DNA of 64,000 nt from Acetomicrobium sp. S15 = DSM 107314 (GTDB lineage Bacteria > Synergistota > Synergistia > Synergistales > Thermosynergistaceae): contig NZ_JADEVE010000415.1 in assembly GCF_016125955.1 (NCBI RefSeq), forward strand, positions 168,311 through 232,310. The letters run 5' to 3'. How positions within the stretch are numbered: the first letter of the stretch is position 1; each line of letters begins with the position of its first letter. Below are positions 7,874-16,371 of the stretch, one piece after another. Below the pieces are notes generated by a model. It had not been told where the DNA came from and did not search any database. It saw nothing but the letters and a program-made list of their open reading frames with translations. The translations under genes and the position numbers were made by a program.

Positions 7874-8623
7874 ATGAGCGTATTGCAGGACGTGCAGGAA
7901 CTCCAGGAAACCAGAAAAGAACATGAGCTCAGGCTCGCGAAGCTGGAAAAACTGATGGAAGCCTCGATCTTGGATACCCAGCAACTGAAGCTTGAGATGC
8001 GACTCTTCAGGGACGAAATGCTGGCCTTCAAAGACGAGATGCATGCCTTCAAAGATGAAATGAAGGATTTCAAAGACGAAATGCGCACCTTGAAGGACGA
8101 AATGCTGGCATTCAAGAACGAGATGCGCACCTTCAAGGACGAAATGCTGGCATTCAAGGACGAAATGCGCACGTTTAAGAATGAGATGAATCGCCGCTGG
8201 GGAGAGCTGGCCAACAAAATGGGCACTCTGGTGGAAGACATCGTATATCCTGGACTGCCCTTTGCCCTGAAGCGCCGCTTCGACCTCGAGGTGGATATCA
8301 TCACTCACAATGTGTCGATCAAGGACCCCGAGACCGGCAGCAAGCAGGAGTTCGACGTGGTGGCCATCTGCGGCGACCGGGGCTTTGTGGTGGACGTAAA
8401 GTCCACATATAAGTTTGCTCACCTTGAAAACTTCATCGAAAGGATACTTCCTAAGGCCGCTCGCCTGATACCGCTGCTCGAGGGCAAGTGCCTTCAGGGG
8501 ATCATCGCCTCCTTGAGCTTGGGTGAGGACGTGATAAATGCCGCCACCAAGCGCGGGGTTCTGGCGATGACGATGTCCGGCGATTACATGGACATCGTAA
8601 ACCCGGAGGCTTTCTCCAAGTAA
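7874..8623 (+). CDS. Coiled-coil repeat protein with a PD-(D/E)XK nuclease-like domain
   Basis: This 249-residue protein has two parts. Residues 45-107 are nine tandem 7-residue units (FKDEMxx with small changes), encoded by near-identical 21-base repeats at 8006-8194 and predicted to form one long coiled coil. Residues 110-249 contain EFDVVAICGDRGFVVDVKST, where Asp161, Asp174 and Lys176 fit a D-x12-DxK PD-(D/E)XK core. Proteins of this type (DUF3782-like) are common in thermophiles and cyanobacteria and their role is unknown. GAGGGGGTG precedes the ATG by about 7 bases. Unit number is likely to vary between strains because of the DNA repeat. Confidence 0.75.
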   Translation: MSVLQDVQELQETRKEHELRLAKLEKLMEASILDTQQLKLEMRLFRDEMLAFKDEMHAFKDEMKDFKDEMRTLKDEMLAFKNEMRTFKDEMLAFKDEMRTFKNEMNRRWGELANKMGTLVEDIVYPGLPFALKRRFDLEVDIITHNVSIKDPETGSKQEFDVVAICGDRGFVVDVKSTYKFAHLENFIERILPKAARLIPLLEGKCLQGIIASLSLGEDVINAATKRGVLAMTMSGDYMDIVNPEAFSK

Positions 8624-8705
8624 AACTATCCTTAATTAGTTGGCATAACTTAGTCGACATAATGTAGATCCGCAGGCATCCTGGATATCAAAAGGAGTGG
8701 GACGA

Positions 8706-10295
8706 TTGCAGCTCAAAATTTTAGGGGCAGCCGGCGAGGTGACCGGTTCGCTTTACCTGCTGGAAGCCGGTGCGAGCCATGTTTTGGTCGATTGCGGCAC
8801 CTTTCAGGGCAGAGACGAGGACAGGCGCAACGCCGAAACTTTCCCATTTGATCCGATCGGTATCGACGCCGTGCTTTTGACCCACGCACACCTCGACCAT
8901 TCGGGTCGCATCCCACTCTTGGTAAAACGCGGCTTCCACGGTCGTATATACGCCACATCACCCACGGTGGAGCTGTGCGATGTCTTGTGGCGCGATTCCA
9001 CTCGCCTTATGAAGGAGGAAGCGGAATGGCGCACCAGGAAAAACCGCCGCCGCGGCCTCCCTGCCGTATTCCCTCTGTATGACGAAGCGGATGTAGATCA
9101 GGCGATGGTTTTGTTTCAACCCACTACCTATGACGACGTCTTCGACGTAGCGCCAGGAATTCGCGTTCGCTTTCGAGACGCGGGGCATATGTTAGGCAGC
9201 GCCATACTGGAGGTGTGGCTCAAGGAGAACGACGAAGAGGTCAAGGTCGTATTTTCTGGAGACCTCGGGCAGCAGGAATCCGTCCTCGAGCGCGACCCTG
9301 CCGTCGTCGAAGACGCTCATTTTGTGGTGATCGAGTCTACCTACGGCGACCGCAGGCATAAAAGCTGCGCCGAAACGCGAAAAGAATTCGCATCGATCAT
9401 GGGAGAAGCCCTCGGCGATCGCTCGAAGGTTTTAATCCCCACGTTTGTCGTAGAGAGGGCGCAGCGCGTGCTGTACGAGCTTTTGCTCCTCCAGGAAGAG
9501 GGGGTATTGCGAGACAACGTTCCCATATACTTAGATTCCCCAATGGGCGTAACAGCCACGGAAATCTATCGCAAATATGCCTCTCTGCTCTCCGCTGAGC
9601 TTCAGGGGAGGCTTTTAAAAGGTGGAGACCCTTTTGCGCCGAAACAGCTAAAAAAAGCGATCACGCCACAAGAGTCGCGGGCCATCAACGATGTGCGCCA
9701 CGCTGTAGTCTTGGCGGGAAGCGGCATGGCTAATGGCGGAAGGATCGTCCACCATTTAAAACATAGTTTGTGGGATCCCAAAAGCCACGTGATATTTGTG
9801 GGCTATCAAGCTACCGGCACGCTGGGACGTCGCATAGTGGAGGGTGAGTCTTATCTGCGCATTGCCGGCGAGGAGGTGCAAGTCAAAAGTCAAGTGCACA
9901 CGGTAGGCGGATTTTCCTCGCACGCCGACAGAGGCGATCTGCTTGCGTGGGCCTCTAACTTCAAAACGTCTCCTCTGTTTTTGGTCACACACGGGGAAGC
10001 GAAGGCGTCGGAATCGCTTGCCTCAGGGCTTGAGGAGTCGGGTTTTAAAGCCCTCGCGCCTGTTGCGGGTTATACCATCGCCTTGGCGCCTGAACGCAGG
10101 GAGATTCCCATCGTGGCCACCGCCACGAAAAGGGTCAGCGACGATGCGCGGCAAGCTTTACGGGACGTAAATTCGCTCGTGGCGTCCCTCCTTGGGCAAT
10201 TGAACGGCACAGAGGATTTAGACGACCTGCTTCCCCTCTTAATGGCAGCGAAGACCCTGCTTGAAACCGCCAACGCCAAGCTCTTAACCCGTTAA
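8706..10295 (+). CDS. Beta-CASP metallo-beta-lactamase RNA-processing exonuclease homologue
   Basis: This 529-residue protein is related to the CPSF73/YSH1 family of ribonucleases. The metal-binding motif THAHLDHSGRIP, the later DAGHMLGSA, SGDLG and ESTYGDR motifs, and the beta-CASP/RMMBL motifs GSGMANGGRIVHHL, GGFSSHADRGDLL and VTHGEA are all present. It probably cleaves or trims RNA in the cytoplasm. I start it at TTG 8706 because AGGAG (8693-8697) lies 8 bases before it; the GTG at 8697 overlaps that signal. It stands alone. The 3' target is not inferable, and it differs from RNase J by lacking that family's C-terminal domain. Confidence 0.88.
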   Translation: MQLKILGAAGEVTGSLYLLEAGASHVLVDCGTFQGRDEDRRNAETFPFDPIGIDAVLLTHAHLDHSGRIPLLVKRGFHGRIYATSPTVELCDVLWRDSTRLMKEEAEWRTRKNRRRGLPAVFPLYDEADVDQAMVLFQPTTYDDVFDVAPGIRVRFRDAGHMLGSAILEVWLKENDEEVKVVFSGDLGQQESVLERDPAVVEDAHFVVIESTYGDRRHKSCAETRKEFASIMGEALGDRSKVLIPTFVVERAQRVLYELLLLQEEGVLRDNVPIYLDSPMGVTATEIYRKYASLLSAELQGRLLKGGDPFAPKQLKKAITPQESRAINDVRHAVVLAGSGMANGGRIVHHLKHSLWDPKSHVIFVGYQATGTLGRRIVEGESYLRIAGEEVQVKSQVHTVGGFSSHADRGDLLAWASNFKTSPLFLVTHGEAKASESLASGLEESGFKALAPVAGYTIALAPERREIPIVATATKRVSDDARQALRDVNSLVASLLGQLNGTEDLDDLLPLLMAAKTLLETANAKLLTR

Positions 10296-10321
10296 ACGTA
10301 AGCCAGTCGAACCCCCGGTGG

Positions 10322-10349
10322 TTGACAGGGGGAGGGTGCATGGTATAAT
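10322..10349 (+). promoter_or_regulatory. Promoter of the argG leader
   Basis: TTGACA at 10322-10327 and TATAAT at 10344-10349 are perfect consensus boxes with a 16-base gap. Transcription would start near 10356 and run about 100 bases before the T-box core. This is the strongest promoter in the window by sequence. Confidence 0.85.
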
Positions 10350-10460
10350 TGGCTCTAACATAGCTTTGGGGGTAAGAGCAGTGGCGTTGTGCGGCCGATT
10401 GAGACGAGCCAGACGAATAAGACCTGAGCTTCCCGAGTTCGTTCTTTTTAACGAAGGGCG

Positions 10461-10719
10461 ATGAAGGGGAAGAGTAGGTTTTGTGGCTCGTTGACAGAGA
10501 GGGAACGCCGCGGCTGAAAGCGTTCCTCAATTGGCACAAAGCTGAATAGAGCCCCTGAGCCGGCTTCCGAAGAAAGGCCAAGGCCAAGTAGGAGCCCGGG
10601 CGGTCTTCCGTAAAAAGACCTAAAAGAGAGTGGGCAGACCTTAAAATCTTAAGATCTGCCAACAAGGGTGGCACCGCGGGTTAAAGCCCGTCCCTTTTGA
10701 CGAAGGGGCGGGCTTTTTT
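10461..10719 (+). promoter_or_regulatory. T-box riboswitch, proposed arginine specifier (AGA)
   Basis: The hallmark T-box AGGGTGGCACCGCGG lies at 10665-10679, just before a terminator. Stem I elements are visible: AGGGGAAGAGTA on the 5' side, the CAGAGAG and GGCTGAAAG elements in the middle, and GAATAGAGCCCCTGAG on the 3' side. Pairing AGGGG (10465-10469) with CCCCT (10552-10556) leaves AGA (10548-10550) plus one purine before the stem, the position of the specifier codon in known T-boxes. AGA reads arginine. Uncharged tRNA-Arg would stabilise the antiterminator and switch argG on. The specifier is inferred from this alignment; the T-box itself is clear. Confidence 0.9.
10684..10719 (+). terminator. 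T-box leader terminator
   Basis: A 13-base stem, AAGCCCGTCCCTT with AAGGGGCGGGCTT (one G-T pair), is followed by six T residues. It overlaps the sequence that pairs with the T-box in the antiterminator form, as expected for transcription attenuation. Confidence 0.92.
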
Positions 10720-10767
10720 AATGGGAACACAAAAGATCACAAAATAGTTAAGCAGGAGGGAGTATAA

Positions 10768-11985
10768 ATGGCAAAGGAAAAGGTGGTATTGGCTTACAGC
10801 GGTGGGTTGGACACGTCGGTTGCGGTGAAGTGGCTCCAAGATCAGGGATATGACGTGATCACGTTTACGGCCGACGTGGGGCAGGGCGCAGTGGATCTGG
10901 CTGCCATCAAGGAGAAGGCGCTTAAGACCGGCGCGGTCAAGGCTTACGTGATGGATCTCAAAAAAGAGCTGGTGGAGAACTACGTTTGGCCAGCTCTTAA
11001 GGCCAACGCGATGTATCAAGGCGCTTACCCCTTGAGCGCGGCTCTGTCTCGCCCTCTCATAGCTGCTCATTTGGTCGAGATCGCCGAGGCCGAAGGCGCC
11101 GTGGCGGTGGCTCACGGCTGCACGGGCAAGGGACAGGATCAGGTGCGCATCGAAGTGTGCGCCAAAGCCTTGAAGCCCGATATAGAGGTAATTGCTCCCG
11201 TGCGCGATTGGCACTATACGAGGGAGCAGGAGCTGGAGATCGCCACCAAACACGGCATACCCGTGCCGCGCGCCGATTCCGGCATCTACAGCGTCGACGA
11301 GAACCTCTGGGGGCGCTCCATTGAGTGCGGACCTCTTGAGGACCCCTGGAACGAGCCGCTATCGGACGCATTCACTATGACGAAGGACCCGTGGGAAGCG
11401 CCTGATAAACCGGAGTATGTGATCATATCCTTTGAGAAGGGTATCCCCGTTGCACTTGATGGAAAGAAGATGGACGGCGTGGATCTCATTCAGAAGCTGA
11501 ACGCCATAGCCGGGGAGCACGGCGTGGGCAGGGTCGACATGATAGAAGATCGGCTCGTGGGCTTCAAGAGCCGAGAGGTCTACGAGTGCCCTGCGGCTAT
11601 TACACTGATCCAGGCACACAAAGCCCTCGAGAACATGACGCTGTCCAAAGATGTCTTGTCGACCAAGGCGGGACTCGAGAGCAAATACGCGGAACTGGCC
11701 TATGTGGGATATTGGTTTTCTCCCTTGAAAGAGGCGCTCGATGTCTTATTTGACCATATTGAAGGGCATGTGACAGGCGATGTGAGGGTGAGGCTCTATA
11801 AGGGGCAGGCAGTCGTGGTGGGCCTGAAGTCGCCAGAATCGCTCTACAGCCTTGATTTGGCGACCTACTCGGAAGGGGACGCCTTCGATCATGAAGCCTC
11901 CGTCGGCTTCATCACCATATGGGGGCTGCCCATAAAGACGTGGAGGCAAAAACACCCTGCTCCTTCGGCCAAGGCCTCTAAGTAG
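10768..11985 (+). CDS. argG: Argininosuccinate synthase
   Basis: This 405-residue enzyme joins citrulline and aspartate with ATP to give argininosuccinate in arginine synthesis. The ATP pyrophosphatase loop YSGGLDTSVAVKWL is at residues 10-23; GCTGKGQDQVR and the citrulline/aspartate region (SIECGPLEDPW) follow. AGGAGGGAG precedes the ATG. It is a single-gene unit under the T-box leader, with no argH beside it. A T-box on argG fits control by the charging state of tRNA-Arg rather than by an ArgR repressor. Confidence 0.96.
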   Translation: MAKEKVVLAYSGGLDTSVAVKWLQDQGYDVITFTADVGQGAVDLAAIKEKALKTGAVKAYVMDLKKELVENYVWPALKANAMYQGAYPLSAALSRPLIAAHLVEIAEAEGAVAVAHGCTGKGQDQVRIEVCAKALKPDIEVIAPVRDWHYTREQELEIATKHGIPVPRADSGIYSVDENLWGRSIECGPLEDPWNEPLSDAFTMTKDPWEAPDKPEYVIISFEKGIPVALDGKKMDGVDLIQKLNAIAGEHGVGRVDMIEDRLVGFKSREVYECPAAITLIQAHKALENMTLSKDVLSTKAGLESKYAELAYVGYWFSPLKEALDVLFDHIEGHVTGDVRVRLYKGQAVVVGLKSPESLYSLDLATYSEGDAFDHEASVGFITIWGLPIKTWRQKHPAPSAKASK

Positions 11986-12017
11986 CAAACGATAGGCTGA
12001 GCTTTCTTTTGCGTAAG

Positions 12018-12043
12018 TGCCCGGAAGAATCCTCTTCCGGGCA
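12018..12043. terminator. Hairpin between the convergent argG and yhcC-like genes
   Basis: TGCCCGGAAGA and TCTTCCGGGCA form a perfect 11-base stem with a 4-base loop between two convergent genes. The T-run is poor on both strands, so termination in one or both directions is likely but not certain. Confidence 0.6.
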
Positions 12044-12057
12044 TCTAATCTCCTAAA

Positions 12058-12960
12058 TTAACTCTCGCTTAGCGCCAATAGGCGCCGCTCTATGCGAGCC
12101 ACTGCGCGGGCTTTGTCCGCCACCCACAGGGGGGCGACGAGGCGTGGTGGCTTCGCATCGGCCGTGAGGCGCTGGATGATCGCACCCTCAGGCAAGCTCG
12201 CGATGGCCGATGCCACGATCTCCGCATATTCGTCGAGCGTCAACGGAGCAAATCGCCCGGCTCGGTATTCCTCTTCCAGAGCCGTCCCGCGGAGCACGTA
12301 CAGAGGGTGAAATTTGAACGCGCAGACGCCCCAGCTGGCCAACGCGGCGGCAGACCTGGCCAGTTGCAAATCGTCTTCCCCTGGTATGCCGGCGATGAGG
12401 TGGGCGCAAAGGAAAAACTTTCTGTCACGGCAGCGCTTTACGGCTTCTTCTACACAGCTAACGTCATGTCCGCGCCTTAGCCAGCGGAGGCTCTCTTCCG
12501 ACAACGACTGGACGCCTATTTCGACCCATACGTCGAGCCCCTCGCCGGCGAGGTCGTCGAAATAGTCGAGCGCATCTTCGGGCAGGAGATCCGGCCTCGT
12601 GCCGAAGGCCAATCCGACGATCCTGGCGTGTCTTTCGGTGAGCCTTATCGCTTTTTCCACTTCTTCTGCAAGCCTGTCTAAGGGGAGGTTCGTGGCGGAG
12701 TAGCTTTGAAAGTAAAGGATGAGGGCCTGCGCTTTATATCGCGCTCTGATGGCCGCCGCGCCGCTTTTTATCTGCTCCTCGAGCGGTATGCCGGCCAGCG
12801 CCGCGCCGCTTCCGCCGCCTCGCTCGTCGCAGAAGATGCATCCTCCCCTTGAGAGGCCCTCTCTGTGGGGGCATCCTGCACCGAGGTCCAGGCACAGCTT
12901 GTGGACTCTTTCGCCGAACCTCTCCCGCAGGTAAGAAGACCAACTGCGATACGTTTTCAT
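12058..12960 (-). CDS. YhcC-like radical SAM protein (TIGR01212 type)
   Basis: This 300-residue protein matches the YhcC family of radical SAM enzymes of unassigned reaction. A Cys-rich start (CPHREGLSRGGCIFC) supplies the 4Fe-4S cluster ligands. Other family sequences are QSYSATNLPLDRL, FGTRPDLLPEDALDY, WVEIGVQSLSEESLRWLRRG and HLIAGIPGEDD. It starts 39 bases after purE and probably shares the purine operon transcript, though no functional link to purines is known. The start has only a weak ribosome binding site. It is an orphan in function. Confidence 0.82.
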   Translation of the reverse strand: MKTYRSWSSYLRERFGERVHKLCLDLGAGCPHREGLSRGGCIFCDERGGGSGAALAGIPLEEQIKSGAAAIRARYKAQALILYFQSYSATNLPLDRLAEEVEKAIRLTERHARIVGLAFGTRPDLLPEDALDYFDDLAGEGLDVWVEIGVQSLSEESLRWLRRGHDVSCVEEAVKRCRDRKFFLCAHLIAGIPGEDDLQLARSAAALASWGVCAFKFHPLYVLRGTALEEEYRAGRFAPLTLDEYAEIVASAIASLPEGAIIQRLTADAKPPRLVAPLWVADKARAVARIERRLLALSES

Positions 12961-12999
12961 GTTAATGCCCCGGTCAGCCGGATGCTTTAAGTAAGTGCC

Positions 13000-13515
13000 T
13001 CAGTCAAATGCCTCGTCGGGGGCTGCGGGGAGGCCTTCCAGAGAAGAGCGGGCGCTCTGCACATCGCCGCTGGCCCGCGCCACATAAGAGTTGAGGCGCT
13101 CCCTCAACGCTCCGTCGCTCAGGGACAGTATGCGGGCGGCCATAAGCACCGCGTTTTTTACCCCCCCTATGCCCACCGCGGCCACCGGCACGCCGGGCGG
13201 CATTTGGGCCACAGAAAGCAGCGCATCTACCCCCTTTAAGGCTCCGGCCTCGAGTGGAACGCCTATCACCGGTATCAGTGTATAGGCGGCTATTGCGCCT
13301 GGAAGCGCAGCAGCGAGGCCAGCCATCGCGATTATTACGCCTATCCCGCGCTCCGCAGCGCGCTTGGCGTAAGATGCCACATCGTCGGGGGTCCTGTGAG
13401 CAGAAGCTATGGTTATTTCGTAAGGAATCGCCAGCTCCTCGAGCAGCTTTGCGGCCTCTTTTCCTCGCTCGAGGTCGGATTTGGATCCGATGACGATTCC
13501 CACCTTGGCGCTCAT
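13000..13515 (-). CDS. purE: 5-(carboxyamino)imidazole ribonucleotide mutase, class I PurE
   Basis: This 171-residue enzyme rearranges N5-CAIR to CAIR, the carboxylation stage of purine synthesis. Family marks: GSKSDLE near the N-terminus, ASAHRTPDD, AMAGLAAALPG, PVIGVPLE and VAQMPPGVPVAAVGI. The spacing fits class I, which normally needs PurK, yet no purK occurs in this operon; it may be elsewhere, or the bicarbonate level may suffice. The ATG overlaps the purD stop by 4 bases. It is the last pur gene of the operon. Confidence 0.93.
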   Translation of the reverse strand: MSAKVGIVIGSKSDLERGKEAAKLLEELAIPYEITIASAHRTPDDVASYAKRAAERGIGVIIAMAGLAAALPGAIAAYTLIPVIGVPLEAGALKGVDALLSVAQMPPGVPVAAVGIGGVKNAVLMAARILSLSDGALRERLNSYVARASGDVQSARSSLEGLPAAPDEAFD

Positions 13516-14807
13516 CGTGCATCTCCTCCTTTGCCTGGTGTTTTGGGCGACAGCGCCTGCCAGGCTATGTCGCGCCTGTAATGCGCTCCTTCAAAGCCTA
13601 TGGCAGATACGCCTCTGTATGCCTTGGCGCGTGCCTCCTCGAGCGACGAGTCCAGTCCGACCACGGTCAAGACCCGCCCACCGCTCGTGACCAACTTCTC
13701 GCCGTCCCTTTTCGTGCCGGCGTGGAAGATCAGGACCCCTTCTGTCTTGCGGGCCTCCTCCAGGCCGCTTATCTCAAAGCCCACGTCGTAACGGTCGGGA
13801 TAGCCCCCGGAGGCCATCACCACTCCAACGGCGCAGTCCTTTGCCTTGATGGCGTTTAACGACTCGGATTTTGCCACCGATAGCATGACCTCACCCCAAT
13901 CGACGTCGCAGATCGGCAAGACCACCTGCGCCTCCGGGTCGCCGAACCGCGCGTTGTATTCCAGGACCCATGGCCTTTCGTCACGGTCCACCATTAGGCC
14001 GAGGTATATGACGCCTCGGTAGTCTATGCCTTTTGCTTTCAACGCGCGAGCGGTGCCATGGGCGATCTCTTCGATGCGCCCGATGAGGGCTTTGCTCGCC
14101 CAGGGAACCGGGGCATACGCGCCCATGCCACCGGTGTTGGGCCCTTTGTCACCATCGAGGGCGCGCTTGTGGTCCTGGCTTAAGGGAAGCAGGCCCGTAT
14201 TTTTGCCATCTATCAGGAGCATCGCCGTTATTTCTCTTCCCGCGATGTAATCTTCGACGACAACGGTGCGGCCGGCTTCTCCCAACGCCCCTTCCTCTAA
14301 AAGCGAACGACACAGGCGCATCGCCTCGGCGAGCTCTTCTACCACGAAGGCCCCTTTGCCGGCGGCCAAACCGTCGGCCTTCACGACGAAGGGCGGGTGA
14401 CGCAGGGACAGCGCCTCTTTTGCTTCGGCCACGGTGCGGCATATGTGAAAGGAGGGGGTGGGTATGCCGACGTCGAGCATGAAGGTTTTGGCGAAAGCCT
14501 TGCTACCCTCGAGGCGCGCCCCGTCAATTCCCGGACCGAAGACGGGGATACCCTCGCGCCTGAGTGCGTCCGGGACGCCCGTCATGAGGGGCGCTTCCGG
14601 TCCCACTACGACCAGGTCTGCCGATATCTTTTTGGCCAAGGCCAAGACATCATCGCCCTTTGTGGGGTTTGCCCCGTGCAGGTAGGCGACCTCGGCGATG
14701 CCGCCGTTGCCGGGCGCAGCGTGGATTTCGTCGAATGCCTTGGAGCGGGAGAGGGCCCACGCGATGGCGTGCTCCCTCGCGCCTCCTCCCAATATGAGGG
14801 CTTTCAC
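13512..14807 (-). CDS. purD: Phosphoribosylamine-glycine ligase
   Basis: This 431-residue ATP-grasp enzyme forms GAR from phosphoribosylamine and glycine, step 2 of the pathway. GGGAREHAIAWAL at the start, VVGPEAPL, the ATP-grasp lid FVVKADGLAAGKGA and the metal-binding EYNARFGDPEAQVVLP are all present. The start is GTG, with AAAGGAGG 7 bases upstream. It lies 37 bases after purH and overlaps purE by 4 bases. Confidence 0.96.
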   Translation of the reverse strand: MKALILGGGAREHAIAWALSRSKAFDEIHAAPGNGGIAEVAYLHGANPTKGDDVLALAKKISADLVVVGPEAPLMTGVPDALRREGIPVFGPGIDGARLEGSKAFAKTFMLDVGIPTPSFHICRTVAEAKEALSLRHPPFVVKADGLAAGKGAFVVEELAEAMRLCRSLLEEGALGEAGRTVVVEDYIAGREITAMLLIDGKNTGLLPLSQDHKRALDGDKGPNTGGMGAYAPVPWASKALIGRIEEIAHGTARALKAKGIDYRGVIYLGLMVDRDERPWVLEYNARFGDPEAQVVLPICDVDWGEVMLSVAKSESLNAIKAKDCAVGVVMASGGYPDRYDVGFEISGLEEARKTEGVLIFHAGTKRDGEKLVTSGGRVLTVVGLDSSLEEARAKAYRGVSAIGFEGAHYRRDIAWQALSPKTPGKGGDAR

Positions 14808-14844
14808 GGCTTTACCTCCTTTAAGCTTTAAGCGGTGGCTTGGA

Positions 14845-16371
14845 CTAATGGCGGAACGTGCGCCAGCCGCTCAAGAACATGCTCACGCCCAGGCGAAGGG
14901 CCGCCTCTTTGACTTCTTCGTCGCGCACGGAACCGCCGGGTTGGATTATGGCCGCTATGCCGGCCTGCGACGCCAGCTCCACGCTGTCTGCGAAGGGGAA
15001 GAAGGCGTCTGAGGCGAGCACGGCTCCGCGCGCCTTCTCGCCCGCCCTTTCGAGTGCCCAACGCACCGCATCGACACGGCTCGGAAAGCCGCATCCTATA
15101 CCTACAGTGCCTCCGTCCTTGACGACGGCTATGGCGTTGCTCTTTCCGAGGCAGGCCGCCTTCCAGGCCAGGATCAAATCGGGCCACAGGTCGTTTCGCG
15201 GCTTGCCCACCCATTCGCCCGCCTCGGGCCTGGGGAGGGGAGGAGGGGTGTCTTCCTGAGCGAGAATGCCTCCCCACGTGCCCACCAGTTGGAGATCGTA
15301 TGCCCGCCCGCCATTCCAACGGAGGAGGCGCATGTTCGGCCGCTTATCCTTCAAGAGCGATAGGGAGTCGGGTTCGAAGTCCGGCGCTATCGCGATTTCA
15401 AAGAAGCGCTCGCTCAGCGTTTCGGCCAGGTCTGTCGTCACGCGGCGGTTTAAGCCCACTATACCGCCGAAGGCGGAGACGGGATCACATTCCAGGGCTT
15501 TCGCGTATGCCTCTTTGAGGTCTCTTCCGCAGGCCATCCCACAGGGGGAGGTATGTTTGACGATGATGCAGCCAGGTTGGTCGGAGAGGAGCGCGCACCC
15601 GCGCAGCGCACAATCGGCGTCGAGGATGTTGTTGTAGGAAAGAGGTTTGCCGGAGAGGACCTCCCAGGGAAGGTTCGACAACGGCGGGAGGTAGAGGGCC
15701 GCAGCTTGGTGGGGGTTTTCGCCGTAACGCAGGTCGAGGACTTTATCCATCGCCAGAGGCAGTGCTTGAGGAAGCCCCGCCTTCTCTCCGAGCGCTTCGC
15801 AGAGGCCGGCGTATATGACCGCGTCATATCGCGCCGTATAGGAAAAGGCCTTGAGTGCCAGGCGTTCCCTCGTTGGCAAGGTGACGTTGCTTTCTGAATC
15901 GATTTCGTCCAGCACGAGCTTGTAGTCGGACGGATCGGTCACGACGACGACGTAGTGATAATTCTTGGCCGCCGCCCTGATCAGCGTCACCCCTCCGATG
16001 TCTATGTGTTCTAACAGTTCGTCCAGGTTCGCTCCCTGGCGCGCCTTCTCTTCGAAGGGATAGAGGTTGCATACTACGATATCTATGAGGGGGATGCCGT
16101 ATCGCTCGACGTCGTTCAAGTCCTCCTCGAAGTGGCGTCTGGCGAGGATGCCGCCGATTACCGCTGGGTGCAGCGTTTTTACCCTTCCTCCCAAGATGTG
16201 GGGATATCCTGTAAGGTCGGCCACTTCCTTGACGGGGACCCCTGCCTTTTCAAGGCACCTCGCCGTCCCCGAAGACGAGAGGAGCTCCCACCCCCTCTGG
16301 GATAACCCCTTGGCGAACTCCTCTATGCCGTCTTTGTTCCATACAGACATGAGCGCTCTATGTTCGATCAA
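14845..16371 (-). CDS. purH: Bifunctional AICAR transformylase / IMP cyclohydrolase
   Basis: This 508-residue protein does the last two steps to IMP. The N-terminal MGS-like cyclohydrolase domain (residues 1-190) shows SVWNKDGIEEFAKGL and SGTARCLEKAGVPVKEV; the transformylase domain holds LRYGENPHQAAALY and VVKHTSPCG-like (IIVKHTSPCGMA) motifs. I start it at TTG 16371, because GGGAGG lies 10 bases upstream and the family needs the residues before the ATG at 16350. It overlaps purN by 14 bases. Confidence 0.94.
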   Translation of the reverse strand: MIEHRALMSVWNKDGIEEFAKGLSQRGWELLSSSGTARCLEKAGVPVKEVADLTGYPHILGGRVKTLHPAVIGGILARRHFEEDLNDVERYGIPLIDIVVCNLYPFEEKARQGANLDELLEHIDIGGVTLIRAAAKNYHYVVVVTDPSDYKLVLDEIDSESNVTLPTRERLALKAFSYTARYDAVIYAGLCEALGEKAGLPQALPLAMDKVLDLRYGENPHQAAALYLPPLSNLPWEVLSGKPLSYNNILDADCALRGCALLSDQPGCIIVKHTSPCGMACGRDLKEAYAKALECDPVSAFGGIVGLNRRVTTDLAETLSERFFEIAIAPDFEPDSLSLLKDKRPNMRLLRWNGGRAYDLQLVGTWGGILAQEDTPPPLPRPEAGEWVGKPRNDLWPDLILAWKAACLGKSNAIAVVKDGGTVGIGCGFPSRVDAVRWALERAGEKARGAVLASDAFFPFADSVELASQAGIAAIIQPGGSVRDEEVKEAALRLGVSMFLSGWRTFRH

